From NCBI RefSeq assembly GCF_965638725.1, contig NC_134951.1, positions 28,961,746-29,025,745 of the forward strand: a stretch of DNA of 64,000 bases, given 5' to 3'. This stretch comes from Aptenodytes patagonicus. Its lineage: Eukaryota > Chordata > Aves > Sphenisciformes > Spheniscidae. The position numbers and the translations under genes are program-made. The notes under the pieces were generated by a model. That model ran no database searches and was not told the origin of the DNA. It was given only the letters and a program-made list of their open reading frames with translations. Positions 11,996-23,873 of this stretch are shown here, piece by piece (within the stretch, counting starts at the first letter, position 1; the number at the start of each line of letters is the position of its first letter).

Positions 11996-14339
11996 TTTTG
12001 ATGAAAAGATTTTTCATTCAAAAATTTGTTTTTTGAAATAAATATTTTTGATGCAAATATTCATATGTATTTATTTCTTTAGTTTTACAAAATTTGAGAA
12101 ATACCTAGACATTTTCTTCTTTAGCCCAGATATGTTGTCAGGCATTATTTTTTCATCAGAAAAACTTCATAGGCATTTAAAAATCTGTTGTCTACCTGTG
12201 TAAAGTAGTGAAGGGGGTTTTGCCAGTTCTAGGACCTTTTACTCCAGAAAGATCCAAATATTTGGATACATTCAAAATATTATCCAGCTGGATTTATTTT
12301 TGAATGAAAATAATCACTGCGAGTTTTCAGTAACAATAAACCCAGTAGTGAGCAGTGGATACTAATGGAGATAGAAATGTCTGTGAGAAGAGACAGGGTA
12401 AGATTTTAAGAGCAATATGGAATTTAATGCCTTTTGCATGTGACAGAAATTAAAGCATGTTAAAGAAGCTTCTGGGCTTCTTATCCATCAGAAAAGGTCA
12501 GGTGAGGAATGTGCATTTCGTATTCAGTCTATAAATATTGAAAATTATCTGAAAGCTGAGCTTTAATTGGGTTTTGTTAACTCTAGCTGCTTTGGTATTC
12601 TAATATTTCCACTAGCAACTCAGGAGCATAGAAACGGAGTTCTCATGACGTTTCTGCTTGGTCATAGCATCATTAGACAGAGTTTAAATCACATCATATT
12701 TGTCCTGCATACATAAATTGTTGTGCCACCATCACTCTGGTACTTTGTTTCTCAACATATTTCACAGTCTTGGAGGTCTGACATCCTGACCTTCTCCTTT
12801 CCTGTTGTCACTGTAGTGATAAGCTCGTTCCCTGCAGTCACAATGACTGCAAAATAATTTCTCCCCCTCTCCACCTCCAAAAAGGCAAATTTTTTCCTTT
12901 TCTTCTGGACTGCATAGAGAGCACCATCTCATTCTCAGATATTAACAAAATTGATGCATGTCATTAACCTGGAGAGTGCATTATAGGAAGGAGAGCACAC
13001 TAAACATTAGTTTAACTCAGCCCTCGCTGACATGCAACCTATTGCTGCATGTTACAATGGATTAAGGCCGAGGCAAATTTAGCCTTCCAACCTAAAATTT
13101 GTCTCACAGCAAAAATGATATTCATTTCTCAGGTTATTCCCTTTACCTGACAATAAGGTTTTTTTTCTGGATGTTGGATATATTGGATGAAATAGTATTT
13201 TATTTTATTGCACACACTTTCCAAAAAAAAAAAGACAAGTGTTTAGCAATGTTGGCATTAAGAGTTTAAATAAGGAATGTAACAAATTAACTAAGTTAAA
13301 ATCTGAGTTAAAGAAATTAAGAAGTTACATGGAAGATTGAATTTTCCTGAGCAAAACAAAGCAAAACAAAAAGCAAAATCTGGACTTTGCTCAAGTTCTA
13401 CTTTGCCAATAGGGACAGGATTTCACCCACTGTATCTCTATCTTTGCTAGCTATACTGGAAGTTTTAGGATTTTTTTTGTTTTAAGCATTCAAGGACCAA
13501 AACCAATTAAAAATGTTCTGTATGGGATAAGCAACTTGCGAAAACAAGACTCATGAGTAGCATGGAGAAATCAGTAGGGATCTGTTGTTTACTCCTCCTT
13601 CCAATGCAAAAGCAAAGGGCGTCCAGTGAAGCCAGCAGGTGTATGCTTGTATGATTTATAGTTTATTTATTTTTTACTAAGTACCCAAGTCAGCTGCTGA
13701 CTTTTGTATGGCAAAGTGTTTTTTGATGTATTTTAGTTAAACTCCTGAAGTTGGACCCATAGTCCAGTATGGGTCTAGACTACAGACTAGATCTTTGTTC
13801 CTCTGGTCTGCTGTCCAACCTGCTCCATAGCTCCTCTCTCTCCTTAATAGACCATGACCCTATTCCACATCTGAGATGAAAACAATCAAATTCACTTCTA
13901 AAATGCATTGAAAAGTGCTTACGGAAGATGATCAGACATAGCAACAGGCATTTTCCCGAGCGACTAGAGGCAGCAGCCAAAGACTTGCTCTGTTAGCTTC
14001 TCCGGAAATCAAGCTTCTCTGGAAATCAAGCGGAACTGAATGCAGAGGGATTGCCAGATCCCGTGAAAAATGCCCAAGCACCACGTCCCATCTAGACGCA
14101 GTCCAGCTTAACGATCATGGCAAAAAGAGCAATGCGAGCAAAGGCTGTAACAATGGCAGCGAAGGAAGCTCGCGGGGCTGGGGGTGAGGGGGGAAGCTTC
14201 GTCAGCTGCTCCCGGCCGAAAGCGGCGGGCAGAGAAAGACACAGTATTTACACCGGAGGGTGACAGGCCGGCCCCCTCCCGCCCTTCGCCGTGGCCTTGT
14301 CGGCACGACACCCCGCCGCAGCCCGCCCCGTGCGGCAAG

Positions 14340-14395
14340 CGCGGCCGGGGGCCGGGCGGGGGCCGGGCGGGGGCCGGGCGGGCGGGCGGGGCGCT
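14340..14395 (+). repeat. G-rich GGGCCGGGCGGG array
   Basis: About four imperfect copies of gggccgggcggg followed by cgggcgggcgggg, giving many runs of three or more G on the plus strand. This is about 110 bp upstream of the GFRAL start codon and could fold as a G-quadruplex. Confidence 0.75.
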
Positions 14396-14505
14396 GTCCC
14401 CGCGGCGGGTGCTGAAGGGGCGGCGCCGCACCGGCACCTGCCGCCCGGCGCGACCCGCCCGGCGCGACCCGCTCGGCGCGGAGCTGCAGCCGCCAGCGGC
14501 CGGCC

Positions 14506-14527
14506 ATGGCCGCGCTCCTCTGCCTCG
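14506..14527 (+). CDS. GFRAL: GFRAL exon 1: start codon and signal-peptide start
   Basis: ATG GCC GCG CTC CTC TGC CTC G | gtaagt. The exon has only seven codons plus one base, but its context (GGCCATGG) is a good Kozak match and its donor is strong. Joined to exon 2 in phase 1 it gives MAALLCLVLFMYFTSISTAQ, a plausible secretory signal peptide. GFRAL is a single-pass cell-surface receptor that binds GDF15 and signals through RET in the hindbrain in mammals. The assignment rests on the downstream exons. An upstream non-coding exon cannot be excluded. Confidence 0.8.
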
Positions 14528-17500
14528 GTAAGTGCCGCGGGAGGCGGGGAGGGAGGCAGCCCCCAGCCTCGCCAGGACCCTCGCTTCGCCCTGCGCCTCC
14601 CGGCCTCTCCTCTCCACGGGTTCCCCTTACGGCTCCATCCCCTTGCTCCTTCTCCCGGGGAGCCTCAAGGCGGGGGCGAGCAGGTACCTGTCGGGGGTTC
14701 GCACCAGCCTGCGACGTCCAGGCCCTGCGGCTTGGCGCAGCCGTCTTCGGCCCGGCTCCGGGTAGGGGGTCTGAAGCGGGAGGTGAGGCAGGGTAGCAGT
14801 GCCAGCACTGATAAGAAGTTGAACCGGCGAGGAGACCCACAGATGGGACGCCTTGTCTAAATAAACAGCCACTTGTTTGCTAAGCGGAAAGCGTTTAGTG
14901 CTGGCAGTGCTACGCAGAGGGCTACTGACATTCCCCTTTGGGTCTGAGTGGAGAAAAAGGGAAAATCAACACAGCTGGAACAGAAGGAATGGGTAGAAGA
15001 GAATACATTGAAACAAATATATTTTAATTTCTTTTATTCTCCTTTTCCCCTCTCTACATATTGTAGACATGCTGCTTCTCTCTTTAACATCCCACTACTC
15101 TAAGCTCATATTCCACTGTTAAAAACATTCTGTAGGTAGTTCTGCTCCAGGTTTTGTTAGAATAAAGTTGTCCTTTATCACTTTTCAACTATATTCAAAC
15201 TATATTCAACTATAGTTTGCCTTTCTCCTTTGGAGCTAGCTATCTTGCTGCTCTTGCAGTTGGCTAGAAACCACAGCTTGGTTTCTCATTCTTCATTATT
15301 ATCTGCCAGACAATAATTCTGCAATCTTGGGAGAGACACTGTAATTCCTCCGTTCCTCAGTTCCCAATCTGCAAAATGAAGGTGCTAAAATGTCCTCTTT
15401 TTCCCCCTTTTCCCCCCTTTTCCCTTTAGACACCAAATTCTTCAGAACAGGGAATTTTACACCTACCCAGTGAATCAATAGACACCTGTACAAAAATACA
15501 GACACCTGTAGAAATCTAAATTTATGTATCTTCATATCGAAATGGATCCCTCTAAGAGTTTTAGCTACAAACTAACTCTTAAATGCCCGGAACTCTTCTG
15601 AGTAAAAAACAGTTGCTGAGTACTCCAAACACTAGAGTAAATAACTAAAGTGAATGACTAAAGTAATGGCTGCCAATTTAAGCAATTGTATAAGCTACAG
15701 TGCACTGGATTCTAAAATCACTTAGGCCAGTTTGTTTCATGTAGACTTGCCGCAGTATGCCCCCTGTGTACTGCTGAGGAAACAAAAGACCCATCCATAG
15801 GATGTCATTAGACCTGGAGAAGCCCTTTCTTAGGTTGAATTAGCTTCAGTCATAGATTATGCCACTCGGCTCTTTATTTTGCAAAAGCATCTCCTCCTTT
15901 TTGCGGGCACAGTTTCCAGGTGGGCTCGAAATAAACACACTCTGAAATAATCCTTACAAAGGAGCAGGAGCTGCTAATTGGCTGTTTAATCAGTCCTACT
16001 TTGACTATTCATTTTCAGCCACTGGTTCTGAAGATATGTCTTAACAGTGGGCAGACAGCACAGAGTTTTTGTGCTGCAGATCCTAATCAGATGCGTAAAT
16101 CTTCTGTCGTGTTAGTACCTACAAAATAGGTAAATGGTCATCCAGCAAAACATCCTTTCTTAAAAAGTTCCTGGGTCTGTAATTTTGTATTGTCTTATAT
16201 ATACAGTCATTTTCACCTGTAAGGTATATGGCAGCCTTTTTTTCTCTGTCATCTGAATAAATAGTGAGTAATTTCACAATTAGAAAGAACTTTTGGAGAC
16301 AGTCCCAGGACTAAAATGTTGTCATGATAAGCCAAAATTGTCCCTTTGGATGGGCCAGCTGCACATTCCTCAATGTCAAGGGGCAGGAGCCGTTGCTATT
16401 GATCAGTCTGCCAGGCTGACTGACAGAAGCAGCCTAAAAGAGTGTTTCAGGCTGGAAATCACTGATCTCACAACCAACCCTGCACAGATTTGAGAATTGG
16501 CAGGAATATGCACAACTGGGAAAGGATTAGCACCAGCTTCATTCACCTTCTTATGGTAAGCACATGTGGCCTCTTCTGTGTCTCTGAGGCACACTAGATG
16601 CTATTGCGCCTGTCAGTTATAAAGTATTAAATGTTGCTTCATCTTTATCAACATGCGTCCAGAAAGTGTTCCCTACAGCAGTGCTGATATCACAGGTATG
16701 CATCATTTCCAGAAGGGATGGCATCACCTCTAAACAGTAGTGGCTCTTTAAGATTATTAAGAGCAATATTTGATATTTCATTTCTTATTTCTCAAATGTA
16801 TCATTGGAAACATTTCATTTCTCTGGATAGAGTCTGGACAAGTCCTGAGGGAATATTTCATGCCTCTTGCAGATGATGTTTAAGGATTTAAACAGTGCTG
16901 GAAGTTCCTCGAATTCCATATGACTTTGCCTGAACATAAAGGAAAAAAAAGGAGATTTGGTCTAGGAGATGCTGTGTCCTTCAATACCTAAGGAAAACAC
17001 TCCCATCAGGTGTTCAGCAGCTAGTTTGATAAGGCCTGAAATCAGCATCTGAAACTTAATTATAAAGAAAATTAAGACAAATGGTTACAAATTAGAGGTT
17101 GTGTTACCATGGGAATGTTGATGAAAGAGCTACACCCCAATTGATTTGTCTTTTCTTAGCAAGGCAATTTAATTTTCTACTGATAAGCCAGAGGTGGTGC
17201 TGATTTAAAATTCTTTACCTTGAAACCTCCACATCAGTCTTCAGTTTCAGAACTTTTTAATACAATTAACATGGCCTTTAGGTTCAGTGCACTCAGGGAA
17301 GCAGATAAAGACATAAAAGTTGGGGTTGCTTTCAAGAAATGATGCATCTGTGAAGTAAAACAAAGAGGGTGAAGAGTACTGTATTATGAAATAAAATCTC
17401 ATTTATTATATAACAGTTGTGTAGCTGTCAAATCTCCTTCACATCTATTCATAGGAATTCCTGTGTAGTCTCGAGCTTGACGAAATTGCAGTCCAAATAA

Positions 17501-17862
17501 AATGCTGTTTCCTCTGAATATTATACTGTCTTCCTTTCTGTAATTTATTATGGATCTCAGAATTGCAGTCATTTCTATATATCTATGGACAGATGTCATA
17601 TATAGCTATGGTTGATGTTATAATACTGGGGTAAAAACAATACAAAATATGCCACACTGCAACTTTGAAAATTTAAAATTTAAACTTATTTTTCCAGTTG
17701 TGAAACTGAGGAAAAATTTTATTCTGTTAAAAAGCATCTTGGTAGAAAATTTGAATCTATAGTTAAACTACAGTAAATTATGTTGTTATAATCTAAGTGT
17801 AAATGAAAAATCTCAGTACAATATCTGTTGTATTAAATAGTCATTATATTCTGTTTTTACAG
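14528..17862 (+). other. GFRAL: GFRAL intron 1
   Basis: GT-AG intron of 3.3 kb. The first part is the tail of the CpG island, the rest ordinary AT-rich sequence. A possible MIR-like fragment lies at 15305-15385. No coding segment seen. Confidence 0.8.
15305..15385 (+). repeat. Possible MIR-like SINE fragment
   Basis: The phrase 'cctcagttcccaatctgcaaaatga', in its surroundings, resembles the MIR central/3' region (cctcagtttcctcatctgtaaaatgg). Short and diverged. Confidence 0.35.
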
Positions 17863-17997
17863 TGTTGTTCATGTACTTCACAAGTATATCTACTGCTCAG
17901 ACTACTGACTGTCTGCACTTGAGGGAGCAATGTATAAATGATGCAAATGGATGTAAGAGTGTCTGGAATGTTGTTGAAGATGTCTGCAATATTTCAG
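17863..17997 (+). CDS. GFRAL: GFRAL exon 2: signal peptide end and first half of domain A
   Basis: This exon (135 nt, phase 1 in and out) follows tctgtttttacag and ends ATTTCAG|gtaatt. It encodes the rest of the signal peptide, ending about STAQ, and then DCLHLREQC, DANGCKSVWNVVEDVC and NIS. That matches the N-terminal domain of mammalian GFRAL closely (LREQC-DANGCK-W--ME--C). Residues 8-53 of the predicted protein. CNIS is a potential N-glycosylation site. It contributes four of the ten cysteines of the first domain; the rest are in exon 3, 12.7 kb downstream. Confidence 0.93.
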
Positions 17998-18363
17998 GTA
18001 ATTCTTTATGGTGTACACAGGTTTATTTTGAATTGCTGAATGATTGCATATTCATAGTTTATCATAATATTGCTGTGGTAACTGAATGAAGTCAATGAGA
18101 TTTCAAAGAGAAAATGACGGCAGAAGACAGTCAACTTCTGAAATCCTTGACAGTAGCCAATACTGTTTTTAGTTACAGTCACACTGTCACTTCAATAAGG
18201 TGATAAATGAAATTTCTGGACCATGAACAAAGTCAGAGTCTGAACCAACTCAAGAAGTCTGAATTCAGCAGAAATTATGCTCTTGTGGGATCCTGTTAAA
18301 CAAAGCCAGCATGCAGCTGGGAAAAAGTTTCAACCTTGTTTTCCATAATTTGGAGGAGTTGAT

Positions 18364-18522
18364 CTGCCCCATCCCTGGAAGTGTTCAAGGCCAGGTTAGA
18401 TGAGGCTTTGAGCAACCTGATCTAGTGGAAGGTGTCCCTGCCTATGGCAGGGGGGTTGGGACTAGATGATCTTTAAGGTCCCTTCCAACCCAAACCATTC
18501 TGTGATTCTGTGATCTATGATC
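18364..18522 (+). mobile_element. CR1 LINE 3' fragment
   Basis: Plus-strand CR1 3' end: the ORF2 terminus 'ccatccctggaagtgttcaa', a UTR with 'ggactagatgatctttaagg' and the terminal 'ccattctgtgattctgtgat'. About 160 bp, 5'-truncated. Confidence 0.92.
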
Positions 18523-21481
18523 TCACACGACACCCATAACAATGTAGTGGTTAGAGTAAGTTTCAAATATTGTATTAGAATAAGAAACAAATCAAATAAA
18601 GCATGCCTCAAAGAAAGTTGTGTTGTAGGGAGGCTCATTGTATTTATTCAGTGAATAGTACCTACATGTCAGAGTGATTCACATGCAGGGAGTGATGGTA
18701 CGATAAAGTGCAGGTTACGATGTGACTAAGCCTCCTTGAACTGTTAAACAGATTCTCACATAAATGAAAGCAGAAAATTGGTCTCTGTCTCTATTTATTG
18801 CACTTCCAATGCTTGGTGCATCATTCCCAAGTAAAGTATGTTTTAAGTGGGGGAAGACCAGATATTATACATTTGACCTGAAACTCATCCTAATCTCTGT
18901 TGTCGTTCAGATGAAAACGTCCCTTTCTCTGAAGGCCTATTATCTTCTTGAACAAATCTTGGGTGTCAGTCACCATGTCTCTCTTACTTTAAATCCCCCC
19001 AAGACCTTGCTGTTAAATGTTGAGTATTCACTTGCCAGGTGCTGTGAATATGGAAGGGAGAAGAAGCGTGGCAGTACAGTGTGGTAGTGTCATTAGACCA
19101 AGCTAATAATGACACTTTTGTTGACTGACAAATGTCAAGGGCCTTGATCTGCCAAGGCTACATCAATACTAGCAAATAAAATGGGCCAGGGACTATTTTC
19201 TGGCCCTGAGTTCAACTGTCATGGGGCAGCATGTATCCATGCAACTAAACTGTCTTACACCCACGCTGGCTGCACAAAACTGACTTTTGGGAGTGACTCC
19301 AGCCCCACGCTATCTTCACAGTCTAGACGGCTCGGTCCGGACCGGGTACCATGCAAAAGTGCAGCACTATAGACAGTAACTTGCCATTAGCCTAGCCCAT
19401 GCCTTGGTCCTGTTCATAAATGCAGCCAAGGGTATTTAGGTACATAACTGCCATTTCTAGCAACTTAATTCCATAAGGCAGGTTCTCTGTCACTGGGAAT
19501 CAGAGGTCTCTATATCTCCATGGAAACCTCCCTTCTCCTTATATTGACATTATTTGAAAAAACCAGCCATGTCCTGATGCCATAATGTGTTCTGAGCCTC
19601 AGCTGCAGCAGAGTTGATAAAATGAATGTCCCTGTGCCTGTCTTGATGTCAGGACCCAGCCTCACGTTCGGTCTGTGTTGGAAGCCAGGCAGCAGAAGAT
19701 GCTGCCTGACTTCATGGTCAATAGCCCATTGCTAGAACATTCACCTGCAGTGTGAGCTACCTGAATGCCTCTGTCTGTCTGATTTGTTGCAGAGATTTGA
19801 AACCGAGTGTCCCAAATCACAAGGCAGTATTCAGAATAATTAGAGCAGAAAATTCTCTGAGGGGTCCTTCTTAGTGTGTCCTGTTCCAGAGGCGTACCTG
19901 CTTTGCATAGAATGGCTGATACTTTTAAGAACAGAGTAAATGAAAAATACATGATAACCTAATGGTTACAACAGTCCCCAAAGGACCTGGGTTTCAGCTC
20001 ATGTTCTATTGAGTTTTTAAATATTTTGTGTGAAGTGGAACAGTTTCAAAATATATGGCTGCTGTTTGAAAAAAATGTGTTGGAATATGCAGTATTTTCA
20101 GGCTCAAGACAGTGACCTAAAGATGAGTTCTCTAGAACCAAACCTCTTCCCCAAATCAGAAGTAGTTGAATTTGCTTCTCTCACATCATTCACAAAGGTG
20201 TCCGCACCAAGACTACTTGCCATAAAGATCAGGATTTGTACTGTAGCCTATTCTTCATCATACCCTGCAACCAGAGGAAGTGGGCCAGCATGATGACTTC
20301 TGTGGTCTGCCCTTTGGATTTGTTGCATTGGCCCATAATATGCCATTTCCCTCACTTAATGTCATATGTGCTTATTCACTCATATTAATGGTTTGTAACT
20401 GGGTCAGAAAAACCTTCTGCAAATAAACTCTTCTTGTGATTGCTTGTTTGTTTTTGCATCTGTATATTTCCTGAGGATAATAGCCTTTGGCAAGGACTCT
20501 CCAGCATTGCAGGGCACTCAGATATTGCGTTTGGTCTAGGACAAATTATTCTAAATGTGGTTGTTATGTGCCATGACCCCAGAGGGTGTAAACCCACAGT
20601 CAGACAGCTGATGGTACCTCTCAGAGAGCCCACAGAAACAGCGACAGAAAATCTACCAGCAACATTATTAGTAAGAATAACATTATACTATCTGTCAAAA
20701 GTACTCTACATGTGCAAGACTAAAAACTTCATGAATGAGCTGTATGAATGGAAATAGCCCTTCAGTGCTGAGCAGGAGCATGTTAGTTGGAGGCAACAGG
20801 CGATGGGGCAAATATGCCTTTTGCTAATTTCTTTATGAAAAACCTAACTACAAATTATAATTATACTCCTCTTCTGAGTTCAATAACTCAGTACCTCAGG
20901 CTGTAACCTCTGAGCTAAATGTGTGCGTTATCAGGACCTCTGCCTTTTGTTCTTCAGAGCAGGTCTGGGGGTACCCTTCAGATGACTGCCTAAGTCACTC
21001 CTTTCTCTGTGAAACTGTCCATCACTGCTCCCCTAGTACTACAGCAGCATTTTCAGAGTCTCAGTTTATAGCCCTCTGAGTCCGATTCTTCTTTCACTTC
21101 CTTTTCTGTGCCAAAATACATTGAAAAAAAGGGGGTGAAAATGTCTGAGTCACCTTCCAGATCAGGATGGAAAAGACTGAAATATTTAATTTGGATGGAA
21201 TCAAAAGTTTTCACTTTGAAAATGTCAGAAATGTTTCATCACTGCGGAATGAAGATTTTAAAGTTTGGATTTTGCTGGGTTTTTCTTCTTTTAGTTCACT
21301 GATTAAAAAAAAACCCAGAAATTTCTGAGCTCTGATTTAACCATGAGTATACATTTTCTTAATTTTTCAGAACTGGAAACATCTGGGTTCAAAAGAAAAA
21401 AAACAATCTCAGATTGCTCAAATATTAAGGAATCACGTTTTGAATTAGTTTTGGAAGTAGAGTTTATTTTTCTTTGAGAAA

Positions 21482-22060
21482 CAGGATCATTGAGGTTGGA
21501 AGGGATCTCTGGAGATCTAGTCCACACCCCACCCCTGCTCGGATCTCTGGAGATCTAGTCCACACCCCGCCCCTGCTCAGGCAGGGTCAACTGCAGGCTG
21601 TCTTCCAGGACTTGGATTTTTAATGTCTCCAATGATGGAGGCACCAAAACCCCTCTGGGCAACCTCTTCCACTGTTAGATCACCCTTGTATTAAAAAAGT
21701 TTTTTCTGACCTTTAAATGGAATTTCTTTACTTCAGTTTGTACCTGTTGTCCTGTCACTGGATACCACTGAGGAGTCTGTCCCTGCCTTATTCACCACCC
21801 TCCCATCAGGTATTTATACACACAGATATGTGTATTGGTACGCCCCTGAGCCTTCTCTCCTCCAGGCTGAGCAATCCCAGCTCTCTCAGCCTCTCCTCAT
21901 AGGACAGATGCTCCAGTCCATTAATCACATTTGTAGCACTTTGCAGGAGCCACTGCAGTATGCCCATGTCCCTCTTGTCCTCAGGAGCCCAGCACTGGAC
22001 ACAGCACTCCAGATGTGGTCTCACCAGTGTTAGAGGGGAAAACCCAGTACTTTCCTCTGC
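21482..22060 (-). mobile_element. CR1 LINE 3' fragment, diverged subfamily
   Basis: On the minus strand a frame gives [20 protein letters not shown], the CR1 ORF2 C-terminal region, followed towards lower coordinates by a CR1 3' UTR that differs from the other copies in the window. It is probably an older or separate subfamily. The 38-bp duplication at 21503-21578 lies inside it. The upper boundary is approximate. Confidence 0.88.
21503..21578. repeat. 38-bp tandem duplication inside a CR1
   Basis: Two adjacent copies of a 38-bp unit beginning ggatctctggagatctagtc, at 21503-21540 and 21541-21578, nearly identical. Each contains the palindrome-like ctggagatctag. Confidence 0.92.
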
Positions 22061-23863
22061 AGTCTTCAGATGTAATTCCCACTGAGATGACTGAAGAGCT
22101 GGCTGCACAAGAACAGAGATTATCACCCTGGAAGTGTCAGCTTCTGCTCTGTCATGCTTCTATCTGTGGTCCCATGTACATAAATTATGTACATATAAAT
22201 AAATCAAATTATGAATAATGGCTGCCAAGCATTAGGTCAGAGAGCATTTTTCGTAAATGCCTTGGAAGCATATGTATAAGCTAAAATATATTACCTAGAA
22301 CTAATCAATGGTAAAGCAACAATAATTGAAAACCAGCAATAAAATATTTTCTGCTGTTCATCACAGCTGAATCAACATAGTGTACAAACAGACCAATACT
22401 GATAATAGATTATTTCTACACAGCTTTCAAGAGGCCAGGCACGGGAACCCCATAAATCTGATGTGCTTCCCGATTCTGTCTATGCCCTTTCTATGTTCAT
22501 AGCCCCACAACCTACCTCTCACTCCCTGGTTGTCAGCTGCTGTGATTCAGTGCAGTGTGTTCACCGTGCACAGGGCCACTCTAAACACAGCCCCCTGTAC
22601 CTGACTCCTAACCACAACTTGTTAGTGTCATGAAGACAGATGAGCTAAGTGAGGCTGGGGTGCTACATAAAATATACTGGGATTTGTGTTTCCTATTCTT
22701 CTACCTCTACTCACCTCCACCCTTGAAGTGTCCTCAGGACCTTGAATAAGACAGTCATACATTTTGTAAATTAGCTAATTTTTACACAAGCCCCTCCTGA
22801 TCTTTGTTGCTCTTTTTCTACCCCTGGAATTTGTCCTCATGAAATTGTCTTCTGAAATTATTTTATTATCCCTTACTCACTTGATAAAATATAGAGTAGA
22901 ATATCCACCTACCCATCTCCATAGGCCTCCATAGTTCCCATGTCACCACATACTTTCCACCCTACCTTTATGGTCAGGGAGTGTCTTATGTCTATGACCT
23001 TCAGTGGATCTCCTGAGCTCCTTGGCTACTGAAAAAGAAAGAAATGTGAGGGCTAAGGGTCAGGGTCATGCTCTATTTCTAAAAATGCAGAAGGCAAGTT
23101 GGAGATGGGGTTGGAGAGATACAGGCAAGCCCAGGCACCATCACCTCCTCCTTCGCTGATACAAGAGGTGAAGTGGGAACAGAGGCTGGGAACTGTAGCC
23201 CTTGCTGGTCTGCAACATCCCCCTGTAGCAGTGCACATTTTAATACATGCCCAAACCCTCCTTAGTCAGCAACGGCAACTGGAGAAAGGGCAATGCAGAC
23301 ACTGTTTGAAAAAGGATTTTGGGGTGGCAGGGTGGGGATGTGCACTCTGGAATAGCTGATACTCATTCCTTCAGGCACAGGCAAAATGCACTGTTTCCTC
23401 TTGCAGGCCTTTGCCTAGACTGCCTTCTGCTGCTATTTGTGCCAACAACATATAAATGACATTAAAACTCTAATCACATTAAAGCTTGTCCATGGCAGTG
23501 GTGACACATGGCTGCTAGCTTTGCATTTTTACTAGAGCACACGGCCTCTGCTGCTCCATGCTAGTCACCAGGGAAGCAGCAAAGCAGGAAACCAGACGTC
23601 ACCATTGACAGGGCAGAGACAATAGCATATGTACTCAGTGGATTAAAACCAATCCTCATGCTGCCTCGTGACCAGCCTGGGTCTTGTGAGCCACGTACTC
23701 CTTATGCTACATATTGCCAGATACTTAATATCCATGAAGCAAAGAGAGGAAATATGCTGGTTTGAGGACCTGTGTACCTGTTTTGACAAGGTAGACCATG
23801 GCTTTCACAAAATAAAACTTTCTTAAATGGTGTTAAACTGCTTCTTATGTAACTTTCTTAAGT

Positions 23864-23873
23864 AACTTGTAAC
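23864..23873 (+). repeat. Target-site duplication, left copy
   Basis: AACTTGTAAC lies directly before the CR1 start and directly after its end (25882-25891). Confidence 0.7.

Larger units (their letters stand above)
9072..14505. other. HCRTR2 3' UTR, then HCRTR2-GFRAL intergenic DNA
   Basis: About the first 600 bp are probably the 3' UTR of the long HCRTR2 transcript (AATAAA at 9686-9691). The rest is AT-rich intergenic DNA with two small tandem duplications (10594-10659 and 11943-11995). It becomes GC-rich from about 14160 at the GFRAL promoter. I find no supported gene; a 136-codon frame at 9404-9814 lies in the likely UTR and resembles nothing I know. Confidence 0.6.
14160..14850. promoter_or_regulatory. 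CpG island at the GFRAL 5' end
   Basis: An abrupt change from AT-rich DNA to very GC- and CpG-rich sequence that spans the GFRAL first coding exon (ATG at 14506). It includes an array of GGGCCGGGCGGG-type units at about 14340-14395. No TATA box is obvious upstream of the ATG, so a dispersed CpG-island start is likely. Long open frames on both strands here reflect GC richness (few stop codons) and are not genes. Confidence 0.75.

Noticed and set aside
14108-14860. Several long open frames on both strands (up to 212 codons) around 14.1-14.9 kb
   Set aside because: They lie in a CpG island where stop codons are rare, are Ala/Gly/Pro/Arg-rich in all frames, and overlap each other. Only the short GFRAL first exon is supported.
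19941-20010. tRNA-like stretch 'taatggttacaacag' and 'ggacctgggtttcagctc'
   Set aside because: It has weak A- and B-box-like words but no cloverleaf or anticodon stem. At most it is an unrecognisable SINE head. Similar words near 10164, 40841 and 53650 were also dropped.
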